64,000 nucleotides of DNA from Emticicia sp031378345 (GTDB lineage: Bacteria > Bacteroidota > Bacteroidia > Cytophagales > Spirosomataceae). Where the stretch lies: contig JANNDY010000031.1 of NCBI GenBank assembly GCA_031378345.1, positions 1 through 64,000 on the forward strand. The letters are read 5' to 3'. The notes beneath the pieces were generated by a model. The model saw only the letters and a program-made list of their open reading frames with translations. It had not been told where the DNA came from and made no database searches. Shown here piece after piece: positions 15,915 to 24,108 of the stretch. A program made the translations under genes and the position numbers. Positions within the stretch are counted from its first letter, which is position 1. Each line of letters starts with the position of its first letter.

Positions 15915-16520
15915 TTATTTTTTCAAAGAAATTACCTTTTCAACTTCCATTTTTGATGAATTACTTTTATTATTCTTATTTTGCACAGGGAAGTGCTTCA
16001 ATATTCGTTTTACTTTTTTGCTAAATATACTACCCGAATAATTCGGATTATCAATTAAATCATTCATTGAAGCTCGCCAAACTAATTGTTTGGTATTTGC
16101 ATCTACAATATCAATAATTAGAGTGCCGTCATCATAATTTATAACTTGTGGATTCTCACAATATAGATTTTCTCTTAAACCGGGCAAATATCTTTCACCC
16201 CTATAAAAACCTGTTGGACAAACTAAATTTTGAAATTTTTGTTCTTCTACATAAATATGAAAATCAACCAAAAAATCAGGGTTTTCAATATTTTTCTTGA
16301 AACCTTTTTTAGTAAAATCTTTATCTATCTCTCTGATAATCAACTGATTAAGTTCGGGAGAATGATAAAAAGGATGTGAAGCTTTACTTGCTTCCAATTT
16401 GTTCCATGAGTACGACTTATACTGTTCGATGGGTACATTTGGCTCACGTTCAACATGGAGATTGCGAGTACAACTCAAAATAATAATTGATGTTAATAAA
16501 AAAAGAATTATTTGTTTCAT
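15915..16520 (-). CDS. DUF4136 lipoprotein
   Basis: The start at 16520 (MKQIILFLL) gives a lipoprotein signal with lipobox IILSC, so Cys17 would be lipidated. An in-frame ATG at 16550 is less suitable. The mature protein fits DUF4136: YKSYSWNKLEA, ...LNQLIIREIDKDFTKKGFKK, NPDFLVDFHIYVEEQ, YDDGTLIIDIVDANTKQLVWRASM. The C-terminus is Lys/Ser/Asn-rich. The family is common in Bacteroidota envelopes and has no firm function. Genes on both sides are on the same strand but at over 90 bases distance. Confidence 0.82.
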   Translation of the reverse strand: MKQIILFLLTSIIILSCTRNLHVEREPNVPIEQYKSYSWNKLEASKASHPFYHSPELNQLIIREIDKDFTKKGFKKNIENPDFLVDFHIYVEEQKFQNLVCPTGFYRGERYLPGLRENLYCENPQVINYDDGTLIIDIVDANTKQLVWRASMNDLIDNPNYSGSIFSKKVKRILKHFPVQNKNNKSNSSKMEVEKVISLKK

Positions 16521-16695
16521 GATTTGTTTGATTTTTGTCAAAGATATCATGCTATTCCTTCGGTTTTTATGACTCCTGACATCAATTCTCTTGAGAAATA
16601 TCAGTATTATTTTGAAGTATTTATTTAGGAATGGGTTAAAAATAACCGAAACGTCAATCGCTTATAATAATTTTTTGAGTATCTCTTCCAAAAAC

Positions 16696-17616
16696 TTACA
16701 CCATTTTTTCTTCATTAAATACCAATCTAACTACCTGACTATCAACACTTAAATCAGCCATACGCCCACAAGGAATCGCCCAATTTTTGGCTTCATGCCC
16801 CACAGGAAAATCATAGCAAATCGGGTAATCGTATTCGGCAGTATGTTCGGCAATTATTTCATAAATATTTTTGCCAAAAGGTGCATCATTTTCTTTTAGA
16901 TCTGAAAAATCTCCAACAATTAATCCTGCCAAATTTTTCAGTTTCCCTGCACGTTTAAGCTGAATCAACATGCGGTCTATATTGTAGAGATACTCAGAAA
17001 TATCTTCAATAAACAATATTTTCCCATCTGTATTCAAGTCTGAAACTGAGCCTATGAGATGTGCCAAAATACACAAATTCCCGCCAACAATTTGCCCTTC
17101 CCCCCTACCCTGTCTATTAATATTTTTTGAAGGAATTTTATAAGAAATACTTCTCCCAAAAAGAAAATCCTCAAGGCTTTTTAGCGAAAAATCATCTTTC
17201 ATAAAAGTCTTGGGCATTGGGGCATGAAGGCCCTGAAAACCCATGGCTTGTAACTGACAATGCACAGCCGTAATATCTGAAAAACCTATAATCCATTTAG
17301 GATTTTTCTTAAATTCCGTGAAATCAACTTTATCAATAATTCGTGAACTTCCGTAGCCTCCTCGTGCCGAAAAAATCGCCTTAATCTCCTGATTATCAAG
17401 CTGTTGCTGAAAATCAAATAAGCGAATCTCATCTGTTCCTGCAAAATTAAAATAGGCAGCATTGACGGATTCTCCAACGATAACCTCAACGCCCCATTGC
17501 TCGTGCATAAGCTTGATAGCTGGTTGAATATCAGCCAAATCAAGTTTACTTGCCAAAGCAACGATGGCAATTTTATCGCCTTTTTGTAAAGAAGGAGGGG
17601 CAATTAATGAGTTCAA
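16696..17616 (-). CDS. S66 family LD-carboxypeptidase (LdcA/MccF-like)
   Basis: This 306-residue cytoplasmic serine peptidase of the muropeptide-recycling type trims the terminal D-Ala from tetrapeptides. The nucleophile region is ARGGYGSSRIID (about residues 103-114), followed by WIIGFSDITAVH and the central VGGNLCILAHLIGS. The C-terminal segment FPVGHEAKNWAIPCG carries the catalytic His-Glu region of S66. The length is normal. The stop of the potassium-channel gene upstream is only 27 bases away, so co-transcription is likely. Related MccF proteins give immunity to microcin C; sequence reading alone does not separate the two roles. Confidence 0.88.
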   Translation of the reverse strand: MNSLIAPPSLQKGDKIAIVALASKLDLADIQPAIKLMHEQWGVEVIVGESVNAAYFNFAGTDEIRLFDFQQQLDNQEIKAIFSARGGYGSSRIIDKVDFTEFKKNPKWIIGFSDITAVHCQLQAMGFQGLHAPMPKTFMKDDFSLKSLEDFLFGRSISYKIPSKNINRQGRGEGQIVGGNLCILAHLIGSVSDLNTDGKILFIEDISEYLYNIDRMLIQLKRAGKLKNLAGLIVGDFSDLKENDAPFGKNIYEIIAEHTAEYDYPICYDFPVGHEAKNWAIPCGRMADLSVDSQVVRLVFNEEKMV

Positions 17617-17643
17617 TTTTATGGGAATTTTTAATCAATTAAA

Positions 17644-18603
17644 TCAACCATTCAAAGCTACTTGGTCATAATCATCAATCTTGCTCAAATCCAATACATA
17701 ACTCTCTTCGCCATCATTTTCGAGCATAGGTTTATATTTTGCTCCCCACACCAATTCATCATGAAAATACGAATGTCGAATATGAACGGCATCTGCAAAA
17801 GTATCATCAATTCCTTGCACAGCAATCATAAATTCGGCATCGGTAGCAGCAAGCGATTCGAGGGTTTCGCCAAAAAGTGGACTTTCTTCCGTAATTGCAT
17901 GAACAAGCGTCCAGTTGGTTGGAAAAAAATTTACTTTTGACCTTTCGAGTGTCAGACCCAAATATCTTCTATTCCTTTGACCCTCTTTTTCTTCCACTTT
18001 CGAAAAAACCAAACTTACTTCCATATTGATGATTTGATTGCTTTTTTCATTCACCATTCTAAACATAAAAGCATTTGTATCTAAATATGGGGCAATAATG
18101 GCATTTTTGCTAAATAAAATTCTTGGATTTGGTCTTGAAAATCGACCATAAAGTAGTCCAGTGATAAGAGCAAACATCATCAAACCCATCAAAGCTTCAA
18201 TGCTTGCCAACCAACTTGCAGCAAAACCAATGGGGGCTATGCGACCATAACCAACCGTTGTAAGCGATTGTGCCGAGAAAAAGAAAGCATCCCAAAATTG
18301 CGAATGAGTATTTGTCATGTCCACGCCTACCAAATGCTCAACACCAATAAGATAATATAGACTTGCAAAAACAAGGTTTAGGACAAAATAAATAGAAATT
18401 ACCAACAAAAAAAACTTTCGCCAAGACATCGTAATGAGGCGATTATAGGCATTGAACCATGCCCAAAAAGACTGTCCTTTTCGCTTTACATTAAACTGCC
18501 CATTATTCGTAATTAGGCGAGTTTTGCTATCCGTCATTTTAGTGCCGAAGCCTAAATCCTGACGGTTTCGCTCATTTTCTACAAGTTTATTTTTTCTTGC
18601 CAT
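17644..18603 (-). CDS. inward-rectifier (Kir-type) potassium channel
   Basis: This 319-residue channel has two membrane helices (about 63-88 and 127-150) enclosing a pore loop with the K+ selectivity filter TVGYG (116-120). The large C-terminal cytoplasmic beta-sandwich domain of Kir/KirBac channels follows (RPNPRILFSKNAIIAPY, FRMVNEKSNQIINMEV, HAITEESPLFG). The N-terminal slide-helix segment SFWAWFNAYNRLITMSW is present. It probably shares a transcript with the LD-carboxypeptidase gene 27 bases downstream. Confidence 0.93.
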   Translation of the reverse strand: MARKNKLVENERNRQDLGFGTKMTDSKTRLITNNGQFNVKRKGQSFWAWFNAYNRLITMSWRKFFLLVISIYFVLNLVFASLYYLIGVEHLVGVDMTNTHSQFWDAFFFSAQSLTTVGYGRIAPIGFAASWLASIEALMGLMMFALITGLLYGRFSRPNPRILFSKNAIIAPYLDTNAFMFRMVNEKSNQIINMEVSLVFSKVEEKEGQRNRRYLGLTLERSKVNFFPTNWTLVHAITEESPLFGETLESLAATDAEFMIAVQGIDDTFADAVHIRHSYFHDELVWGAKYKPMLENDGEESYVLDLSKIDDYDQVALNG

Positions 18604-18687
18604 TTAATGTGGAACGATTTTCTAAATCGTTCAAAAAGAAGCATTTATTAGTTTTTATCTAACACTTTTTTACACAAAAAAAGTTTA

Positions 18688-18993
18688 CTACAAAAACACA
18701 ACTTCATCAATAACTGACTCACCAACATCTTTATTTACGAGGTCAATGAGTTTAGTTTTTGCCATAAAAAGTTCTTGACGCAGCGGAGAAGAGTCAATTC
18801 GGAGATAAAGCACACGATTTTTTACGTAGATTTCTTTTGTGCGAGAAGCAATGGTTTGTCCCATCATTCGCCCCCAAAAAGCTATCAAATAGGTTTCATT
18901 AAACCTTGTTTTGAGGTCAAAAGTTTTCAAAAATGCTTCGATAGCATCTTTCATAGGTGTAGCCTGTGAGCGACGTGAAGTTTCTGAAGCCAT
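18688..18993 (-). CDS. DUF721 (DciA-like) family protein
   Basis: This 101-residue protein is counted from ATG at 18993; an ATG at 19038 would overlap the upstream gene by 26 bases and add untypical residues. It shows the DUF721 pattern: PMKDAIEAFLKTFDLKTRFNE then WGRMMGQTIASRTKEIYVKNRVLYL and LRQELFMAKTKLIDLVN. DciA-like proteins help load replicative helicase in many bacteria; whether this short Bacteroidota form does so is inferred. It follows the YbbR gene by 19 bases and is likely in its operon. Confidence 0.82.
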   Translation of the reverse strand: MASETSRRSQATPMKDAIEAFLKTFDLKTRFNETYLIAFWGRMMGQTIASRTKEIYVKNRVLYLRIDSSPLRQELFMAKTKLIDLVNKDVGESVIDEVVFL

Positions 18994-19012
18994 GTTTTGG
19001 GGAAAAATTAAC

Positions 19013-19666
19013 TCATTTAAGCAACTCTGCCACTTCAAAACTCACTAAAGTTTTTTCAAAATTTGACTTGACAAGTGCGTTTTTCGGTAATGAAATTGAA
19101 ACTTTATCATCAAAATTTATTGCCAAATGTTTTGCTGGAATTTTTACTAAAAAAGTATCTTGATAATGCTTCAAAACTGACTCGGGACCTTCCAAAATGA
19201 TTTGCGAAGGCGAGATATTTATCACACTCGAAACCACATAGTTTTTCTGTAAATCAATACCCAAACTATCAACTTTTAAGTTTATTATTTTAGTAATTTT
19301 CCGCTCAAAGTTCAAAGTCGTAGTATCTGTTACAACATAATTAACTTTGGTGTTTTTGAGCTTCGCAGAAAGTGTTTCAATTAAAAAAGCATTATCTAAT
19401 CGCCTAACTGTCAATGGATTAGCTATTTCATAAATCAATGGAGAAACGTTCAAAGACAAATTGTCTTTCAACAAATCCCAACCAGTGCTTGACAAACTTA
19501 CTGTAATTTGTTTTGGTAATGGAGTTGTTGAAATATAAAGTGAATCGTTGTACTTAATAGCTAAAGGATATTGTATTTTAGTAGAATATCCTGACTTATT
19601 GAGCGAGTTCAACAACCAAAATACAAATGCCGCCAAGAAGCACAATATCAATGTTTTTAAATTCAT
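19013..19666 (-). CDS. YbbR-like (CdaR-type) membrane-anchored protein
   Basis: This 217-residue protein has one N-terminal membrane helix (LKTLILCFLAAFVFWLLNSL) and an external part with YbbR-like repeats (IQYPLAIKYNDS...TTPLPKQITVSLSSTGWDLL; VVSSVINISPSQIILEGPESVLK). In Firmicutes the homolog controls a diadenylate cyclase. The gene order with yajC, DUF1573 and nusB is the usual one in Cytophagales, where coaE often follows; here DUF721 follows instead. The exact role in Bacteroidota is unknown. Confidence 0.82.
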   Translation of the reverse strand: MNLKTLILCFLAAFVFWLLNSLNKSGYSTKIQYPLAIKYNDSLYISTTPLPKQITVSLSSTGWDLLKDNLSLNVSPLIYEIANPLTVRRLDNAFLIETLSAKLKNTKVNYVVTDTTTLNFERKITKIINLKVDSLGIDLQKNYVVSSVINISPSQIILEGPESVLKHYQDTFLVKIPAKHLAINFDDKVSISLPKNALVKSNFEKTLVSFEVAELLK

Positions 19667-19674
19667 TTTTTAAA

Positions 19675-19800
19675 GTCCAGAGTTTTCAGTTAGCAGTTTT
19701 CTGTCTTCAATGGCAGTATGTTTTAGTCCAAAGTTAAAAGAAAACACTTAATCCTTTGGACTTTCGACTGTAAACTGTGGATTTAAAAACTGCCGACTTT
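19675..19800. repeat. AGTCCAAAGT-type phrase repeats between ybbR-like and yajC
   Basis: TTTAGTCCAAAGTTAAA (about 19732-19748) and TTAATCCTTTGGACTTTC (about 19749-19766) form an imperfect inverted repeat. AAAGTCCAGAGTTTTCAG (19674-19691) is a further partial copy. This looks like another low-complexity intergenic repeat family. Confidence 0.45.
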
Positions 19801-19805
19801 CTAAA

Positions 19806-20087
19806 TTATTTCTTTCTCGCCACTGAAGTTTTATCAAAAGTCAATCTGGCTCCGCCACCTGCCGAAAGCGTAACTGTTGTATCGTCTTTTGCTACAATTT
19901 TTCCGTGCATTCCACCAAAAGTTACAATTTCATCGCCTTCTTTCAACTCATCAACCATTTTTTTTTGGTCTTGACTTTTCTTTTGTTGCGGACGAATCAT
20001 GAAAAAATAAAATACTGCCGCCATTCCGACTAACATTACCATTTGAATCATTCCTGCTGAACCGCCTTGTGCTTGTAAAAGAATCAT
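19806..20087 (-). CDS. yajC: preprotein translocase subunit YajC
   Basis: This 93-residue accessory subunit of the Sec translocon (SecDF-YajC) has an N-terminal membrane helix (GMIQMVMLVGMAAVFYFFMI) followed by the signature RPQQKKSQDQKKM, then VDELKEGDEIVTFGGMHGKIVAKDDTTVTL. The length is normal. It follows the DUF1573 gene by 26 bases. Confidence 0.95.
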   Translation of the reverse strand: MILLQAQGGSAGMIQMVMLVGMAAVFYFFMIRPQQKKSQDQKKMVDELKEGDEIVTFGGMHGKIVAKDDTTVTLSAGGGARLTFDKTSVARKK

Positions 20088-20113
20088 TGTTTTTTAGTGA
20101 TTATTTGTTAAAA

Positions 20114-20602
20114 TTATTTGTTTGTCTTTTCTGCTGCTGCTTTTATCGCTTCAGGTGAACCTTTTCCAAAAACAACTGCCGTAAACGAAAGTACTGTTTG
20201 GTTTGGTTCAGCATTTGAATAAATGGTTACAAATTTTTTGTTTGTACCTGCTTTTCCTTTGCTATTAAAGCGAACTACTATGGCATCTGATTGACCAATT
20301 CCGACAGGATATTCTGGTTTTGAAGCAATAGTACAACCACACTGCACCTGCACATCATTTATCTGCAAGGCACTTTTTCCTACATTTTTGAACTTAAACG
20401 TATGCGAAACTGTATCCCCTTCGGTGAGTGTCCCGAAGTCAAAAACTTCTTCTTCAAATTCGATTATTGGGGCATTTGCAATGGCTGCCAAAGAATCTTC
20501 TTTGCTCATTGTTGTTTGTCCTTTAGAGTCAATCAAGTTGCAAGAAAAATTCATTCCTGCAACAATAATAGTTGAAGCAAGGGCTAAAAATACTTTTTTC
20601 AT
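20114..20602 (-). CDS. DUF1573 lipoprotein
   Basis: This 162-residue protein has a lipoprotein-type signal (AGMNFSC, Cys21 candidate). The Ig-like DUF1573 domain has FEEEVFDFGTLTEGDTVSHTFKFKNVGKSALQI, then VQCGCTIASKPEYPVGIGQSDAIVVRFNSKGKAG and KFVTIYSNAEPNQTVL. The CGC motif is usual for the family. Function is unknown, but its place between nusB and yajC is conserved in Cytophagales. Confidence 0.9.
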   Translation of the reverse strand: MKKVFLALASTIIVAGMNFSCNLIDSKGQTTMSKEDSLAAIANAPIIEFEEEVFDFGTLTEGDTVSHTFKFKNVGKSALQINDVQVQCGCTIASKPEYPVGIGQSDAIVVRFNSKGKAGTNKKFVTIYSNAEPNQTVLSFTAVVFGKGSPEAIKAAAEKTNK

Positions 20603-20656
20603 TTGTTACTGATGAATTATTTTTACTTTAAAATTAAATACAATTTTTCTACCACT

Positions 20657-20740
20657 GACGTTGCACTAAAACTCCATTGGGACAACGTCTCTACAAAAAA
20701 ACTTGTTACCATAGACGTTGCCGTGCAACGTCTCTACAAA
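20657..20740. repeat. GACGTTGC...GCAACGTCTCTAC dispersed palindrome, two copies
   Basis: The second copy is a perfect 8-bp stem, GACGTTGC-cgt-GCAACGTC (20714-20732), followed by TCTACAAAAAA. The first copy (20657-20700) has GACGTTGCAC and GACAACGTCTCTACAAAAA split by 18 bases. It lies between DUF1573 and YtxH genes and could act as a terminator or intergenic hairpin. Confidence 0.65.
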
Positions 20741-20749
20741 AAATCATGG

Positions 20750-21070
20750 TCAATTTTTTGACTTTATCTGGCTCATCAAAGATTCAACATCTTCTAAGAG
20801 TTTTTCGGCTTTTTGACGAGCCTCACTGACCACTTTTTGTCCTTCGGCTTTTGCCGAACTATCGCCTCCAACAACCTCCATAGCTACTTCATCTCCCCTT
20901 TCAATAAGGTCATTGATGAATTTTTGGAGTTGTTCACGGTATTTCGACAAACGATATGACAGTTTATCACGTGTAACTTCGCCCTTTTCAGGAGCATACA
21001 AAATGCCGATGGCTGCACCAGTTGCCACACCAGCCAAAAATGAAATGAAAGTTCTTGATGAATTGCTCAT
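20750..21070 (-). CDS. YtxH domain-containing protein
   Basis: This 106-residue protein opens SSRTFISFLAGVATGAAIGILYAPEKGEVTRDKL, the Gly/Ala-rich membrane segment and YAPEKG motif of YtxH-type stress proteins. An amphipathic, charged helical tail follows (RQKAEKLLEDVESLMSQIK). The role is uncertain; in Firmicutes relatives are general-stress proteins. Confidence 0.88.
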   Translation of the reverse strand: MSNSSRTFISFLAGVATGAAIGILYAPEKGEVTRDKLSYRLSKYREQLQKFINDLIERGDEVAMEVVGGDSSAKAEGQKVVSEARQKAEKLLEDVESLMSQIKSKN

Positions 21071-21112
21071 GAAATTAATGAGTGAATGAGTGATTTATTG
21101 AATGAGTGAATA
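21066..21112. repeat. GAATGAGTGA phrase repeat
   Basis: The units GAGTGAATGAGTGATTTATT and GAATGAGTGAATAAA lie just upstream of the YtxH gene. The complementary phrase (CGCTCATTCTATCATTCGCT...) occurs at 24067-24096, upstream of an S41 peptidase gene. Confidence 0.45.
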
Positions 21113-21164
21113 AAATTATTCACAAACTTAGCTCTGATTAATTGTTAATTGTTCACTGAAAAAA

Positions 21165-22301
21165 CTACTTATTATCCAACATTCCTCGTCCGCTTTTGCG
21201 GATTTGCCCCGAATCTTTTAATTCTTTTGAAACGCCGTCCAAAATTCCGTTTACAAATTGTCCACTTTTTGGCGTGCTATAATCTTTTGCTATTTCGATG
21301 ATTTCATTAATGGTAACTTTTACAGGAATACTTGGGTAATTGAGCATTTCGACCAAAGCCATTTTCAATAAAATATGGTCGGTGCTTGCAATTCGCTCTA
21401 TTTCCCAGTTTTTCAACTTTGGAATCAAAATATCTTCTAACTCTTTTGCTTCAAGAATACTTTTCTGATACAAAGTTTGCAAAAATTCTTTTCTTTCCTC
21501 CCATTCATCATCCAAAAGACTAATTTTTAATTTTCCGTCCTCTACAAACGCCTGAAAAGTATGTGTAACTGCCGCCCTGAGCGTTTCGATATCATCAATC
21601 CAATACAAATCTTGCTTTTCAAAAAACTCCCAAGCCATTTCATGCTTCAATATTACGTTTTTCAATAGATATTTCAAAATAGAAAAATCTTCTTCAAGCG
21701 TGTGATTGACTTTGGAACAATATTCTTCGTAATATTTGTTGGGGCGAATTACTTCACGGTAAAGTTTGGCAACAAACACTTGTTCATTATTCAAACTTGC
21801 ACTTCTACGAATAATTTGAGTTTCAAGCGTTCTTTCATTTCTGAGAGCCTTAATGAGTTGATTATCAGCAAATTTGGATTGAACAACGTTGCTTCCATCA
21901 AGTTCGGCACGGTCGGCAAGTTCGACAAAAAGCTGTAAGATTTGCAAATACAAATCATAAACTCTTTCGGCTTCAATTACCATTCGGCTGGCATAATGCT
22001 GAACGTCTTTTTTATTTTTGAGAAGATAAAAATCTTTTGCTCTTTCCACCATTCTTAGCACTTCGGGTGGTGTATCTTGATTGAAAGTTTCTTCACGTGA
22101 AAAAGCAGTTTGAAGGAGATTTTGACCTAATTTTCGATAAATTTCTAACTTTTCTTTGTCTTGAAATTCCATCGAATTCAAATCTGGCGAAAAAGTTTCG
22201 GCAATGAGGTCTAAGGATAATTGGAAATTCGCACCCTCGGCTTGTTTATAAGCATAAAGGGCTTGCATCGCACGAATCCGTATGAGGCGTCTGTTGAGCA
22301 T
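21165..22301 (-). CDS. nusB: transcription antitermination factor NusB (long form)
   Basis: This 378-residue protein starts LNRRLIRIRAMQALYAYKQAEG, the NusB opening. A long middle helical segment follows, and the conserved C-terminal NusB part is EIERIASTDHILLKMALVEMLNYPSIPVKVTINEIIEIAKDYSTPKSGQFVNGILDGV. NusB with S10 (NusE) binds boxA RNA and promotes rRNA antitermination. The usual protein is about 140 residues; the extended form with an inserted middle region is normal in Bacteroidota. It heads the run nusB - YtxH - DUF1573 - yajC - ybbR. Confidence 0.93.
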   Translation of the reverse strand: MLNRRLIRIRAMQALYAYKQAEGANFQLSLDLIAETFSPDLNSMEFQDKEKLEIYRKLGQNLLQTAFSREETFNQDTPPEVLRMVERAKDFYLLKNKKDVQHYASRMVIEAERVYDLYLQILQLFVELADRAELDGSNVVQSKFADNQLIKALRNERTLETQIIRRSASLNNEQVFVAKLYREVIRPNKYYEEYCSKVNHTLEEDFSILKYLLKNVILKHEMAWEFFEKQDLYWIDDIETLRAAVTHTFQAFVEDGKLKISLLDDEWEERKEFLQTLYQKSILEAKELEDILIPKLKNWEIERIASTDHILLKMALVEMLNYPSIPVKVTINEIIEIAKDYSTPKSGQFVNGILDGVSKELKDSGQIRKSGRGMLDNK

Positions 22302-22496
22302 GGGCGTTCAAAGAACTTGTTTATTGAAATGCAAAATTACGAAAAAAAATTAATAACACCCCTAACCCCTGAAGGGGAATTTTCACCCTCAACGATTAAG
22401 TTCTCACCAAAGTGGAATTTACAGCCATTATTTTTCAATATAATTGCTAAAAAACAGTTATTTTAAAGTAGTTTTGAAACAAAGAATTTTGTAATA

Positions 22497-23993
22497 ATGA
22501 AAAAAAGATTTCGATATATTCTAATTAACATACTGATAATCAGCAATTTAGCTGCATTTTCACAATCATATTCGTCCGAGCAAATAAGGGAAGATATGGC
22601 TTCGCTGAAAAATGAGATTGAAAAATACCACCCCGACCCCTATAAATATATTACGAAAGAAAAATTTGAACGCTTGCACGATTCGCTTGCCCAACGGGTG
22701 GTTGGACGGTATTCGTTGCGTGATGCTTACTTTGTTTTTTTGCCAATGGTGCAGGCTCTTGGCTGCGGACATACGCACATGTCGCCCGACCGTAGGTTGC
22801 TTTCAAAGAATAATTCGTTTAGTGAACGCCCCAAATATTTCCCTTTTAGTGTTCGATTTATCAATAATCAATTGTTAGTATCGAGAAATTATTCGGCAGA
22901 TAGAAAAATTACTCGTGGCACAGAAATCTTGGAAATTGATGGTCAGCCTGTAAAGAAAGTTTTGGAATATTTAGAAAAAATATCTTATTATAATGGTGAT
23001 GGGATTAACCCAAATGCTCGAAAATATTATGCGATTCGAGAATTTAGAAAATTGTATTATTTGTGGAAAGGCGAAGAGGAGAGTTTTTTGATAACTTACC
23101 GAAAACAAGGGTCAGACAAGCCAAAAACCAGCAAAATTGAAGGACAAAATGCTGATTTCATGGAAAAAATGTACGAAGTTCGTTATCCAGATGTGGATGA
23201 AGACACCACAGGAATTGTATCTTACCGTGTTATTGATTCGAGCCAAAAAGTAGCAATGGTTGATATTCGCTCGTTTATGTATGACATGAAAAGCCTTGGC
23301 AGAGGAGGCAACTTTGAGGGCGAAACAAGGAAGATTTTTAGGAAATTGGAAGAAAATAAAATCGAAAATTTGATACTTGATTTGCGTGGAAATTCGGGAG
23401 GAATTATTGATTATTCTATCTTTTTTCTTCGATATTTTGTCAATCAACCATTCGATGCTTATAAATTAGGTTTTCGAGATGAAGGCTTGCAACGATTGAA
23501 GCAAGATTACAAAAAATATGATGCTTATCTTGCCAAAGAAGCTACTTCGAGGCTCAATACTGAGTTTACGATTAGAGATAAGGAAGGCTTTTTAGAAAGT
23601 AAATATTACCAAAAACAACGCCCACATGATGAGTTTCGATACAATAAAAATGTTTATGTTTTGATGAATGGCGGCACATTTTCGGCTGCAGCTTTGTTGG
23701 TTTCCAAATTGCACAATATGGACGTTGGTACTTACATTGGCATGACCTGTGGCGGAGCGTATGACGGTTGCTCGGCGGCACAATTTTCGTCAATCTCTTT
23801 GCCAAATACCGAATTAGAGATTTCGCTTCCACTCGGCAGAATTCTCTATAATATTGATTCAAAAAAGTATAATAAGCCAATTCTTCAACCTGATTTTGAG
23901 GTGAATCCCAACCTCGAAGATTTCCTGAAAAATGAAGACACTGTACTGAAATTTACCTTAAATTTGATTAAAAATAAGGTCAAAATAAGATAA
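22497..23993 (+). CDS. exported S41 family (C-terminal-processing-like) peptidase
   Basis: This 498-residue protein has a signal peptide ending LAAFSQS. The N-terminal helical domain carries EQIREDMASLKNEIEKYHPDPYKY and GCGHTHM. A PDZ-like middle follows (RGTEILEIDGQPVKKVLEYL). The S41 core has LILDLRGNSGG and a probable nucleophile Ser in NGGTFSAAALL (near residue 395). A paralog with the same order of motifs follows on the same strand (24109). These belong to the Bacteroidota S41 group distantly related to tail-specific proteases; the targets are unknown. Confidence 0.88.
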   Translation: MKKRFRYILINILIISNLAAFSQSYSSEQIREDMASLKNEIEKYHPDPYKYITKEKFERLHDSLAQRVVGRYSLRDAYFVFLPMVQALGCGHTHMSPDRRLLSKNNSFSERPKYFPFSVRFINNQLLVSRNYSADRKITRGTEILEIDGQPVKKVLEYLEKISYYNGDGINPNARKYYAIREFRKLYYLWKGEEESFLITYRKQGSDKPKTSKIEGQNADFMEKMYEVRYPDVDEDTTGIVSYRVIDSSQKVAMVDIRSFMYDMKSLGRGGNFEGETRKIFRKLEENKIENLILDLRGNSGGIIDYSIFFLRYFVNQPFDAYKLGFRDEGLQRLKQDYKKYDAYLAKEATSRLNTEFTIRDKEGFLESKYYQKQRPHDEFRYNKNVYVLMNGGTFSAAALLVSKLHNMDVGTYIGMTCGGAYDGCSAAQFSSISLPNTELEISLPLGRILYNIDSKKYNKPILQPDFEVNPNLEDFLKNEDTVLKFTLNLIKNKVKIR

Positions 23994-24066
23994 TTCTGAA
24001 GCGGTTTGCCGCCTGTTCAGAGTGATAGAATATAAAAAAAACTTGATTTTTAACACGACCTAAATT

Positions 24067-24096
24067 CGCTCATTCTATCATTCGCTCATTCAATCA
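24067..24096. repeat. CGCTCATTCTATCATT phrase repeat
   Basis: CGCTCATTCTATCATT and CGCTCATTCAATCATT stand in tandem just before the second S41 peptidase gene. The complementary phrase is at 21066-21112. Confidence 0.5.
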
Positions 24097-24108
24097 TTGT
24101 CCCTAACT

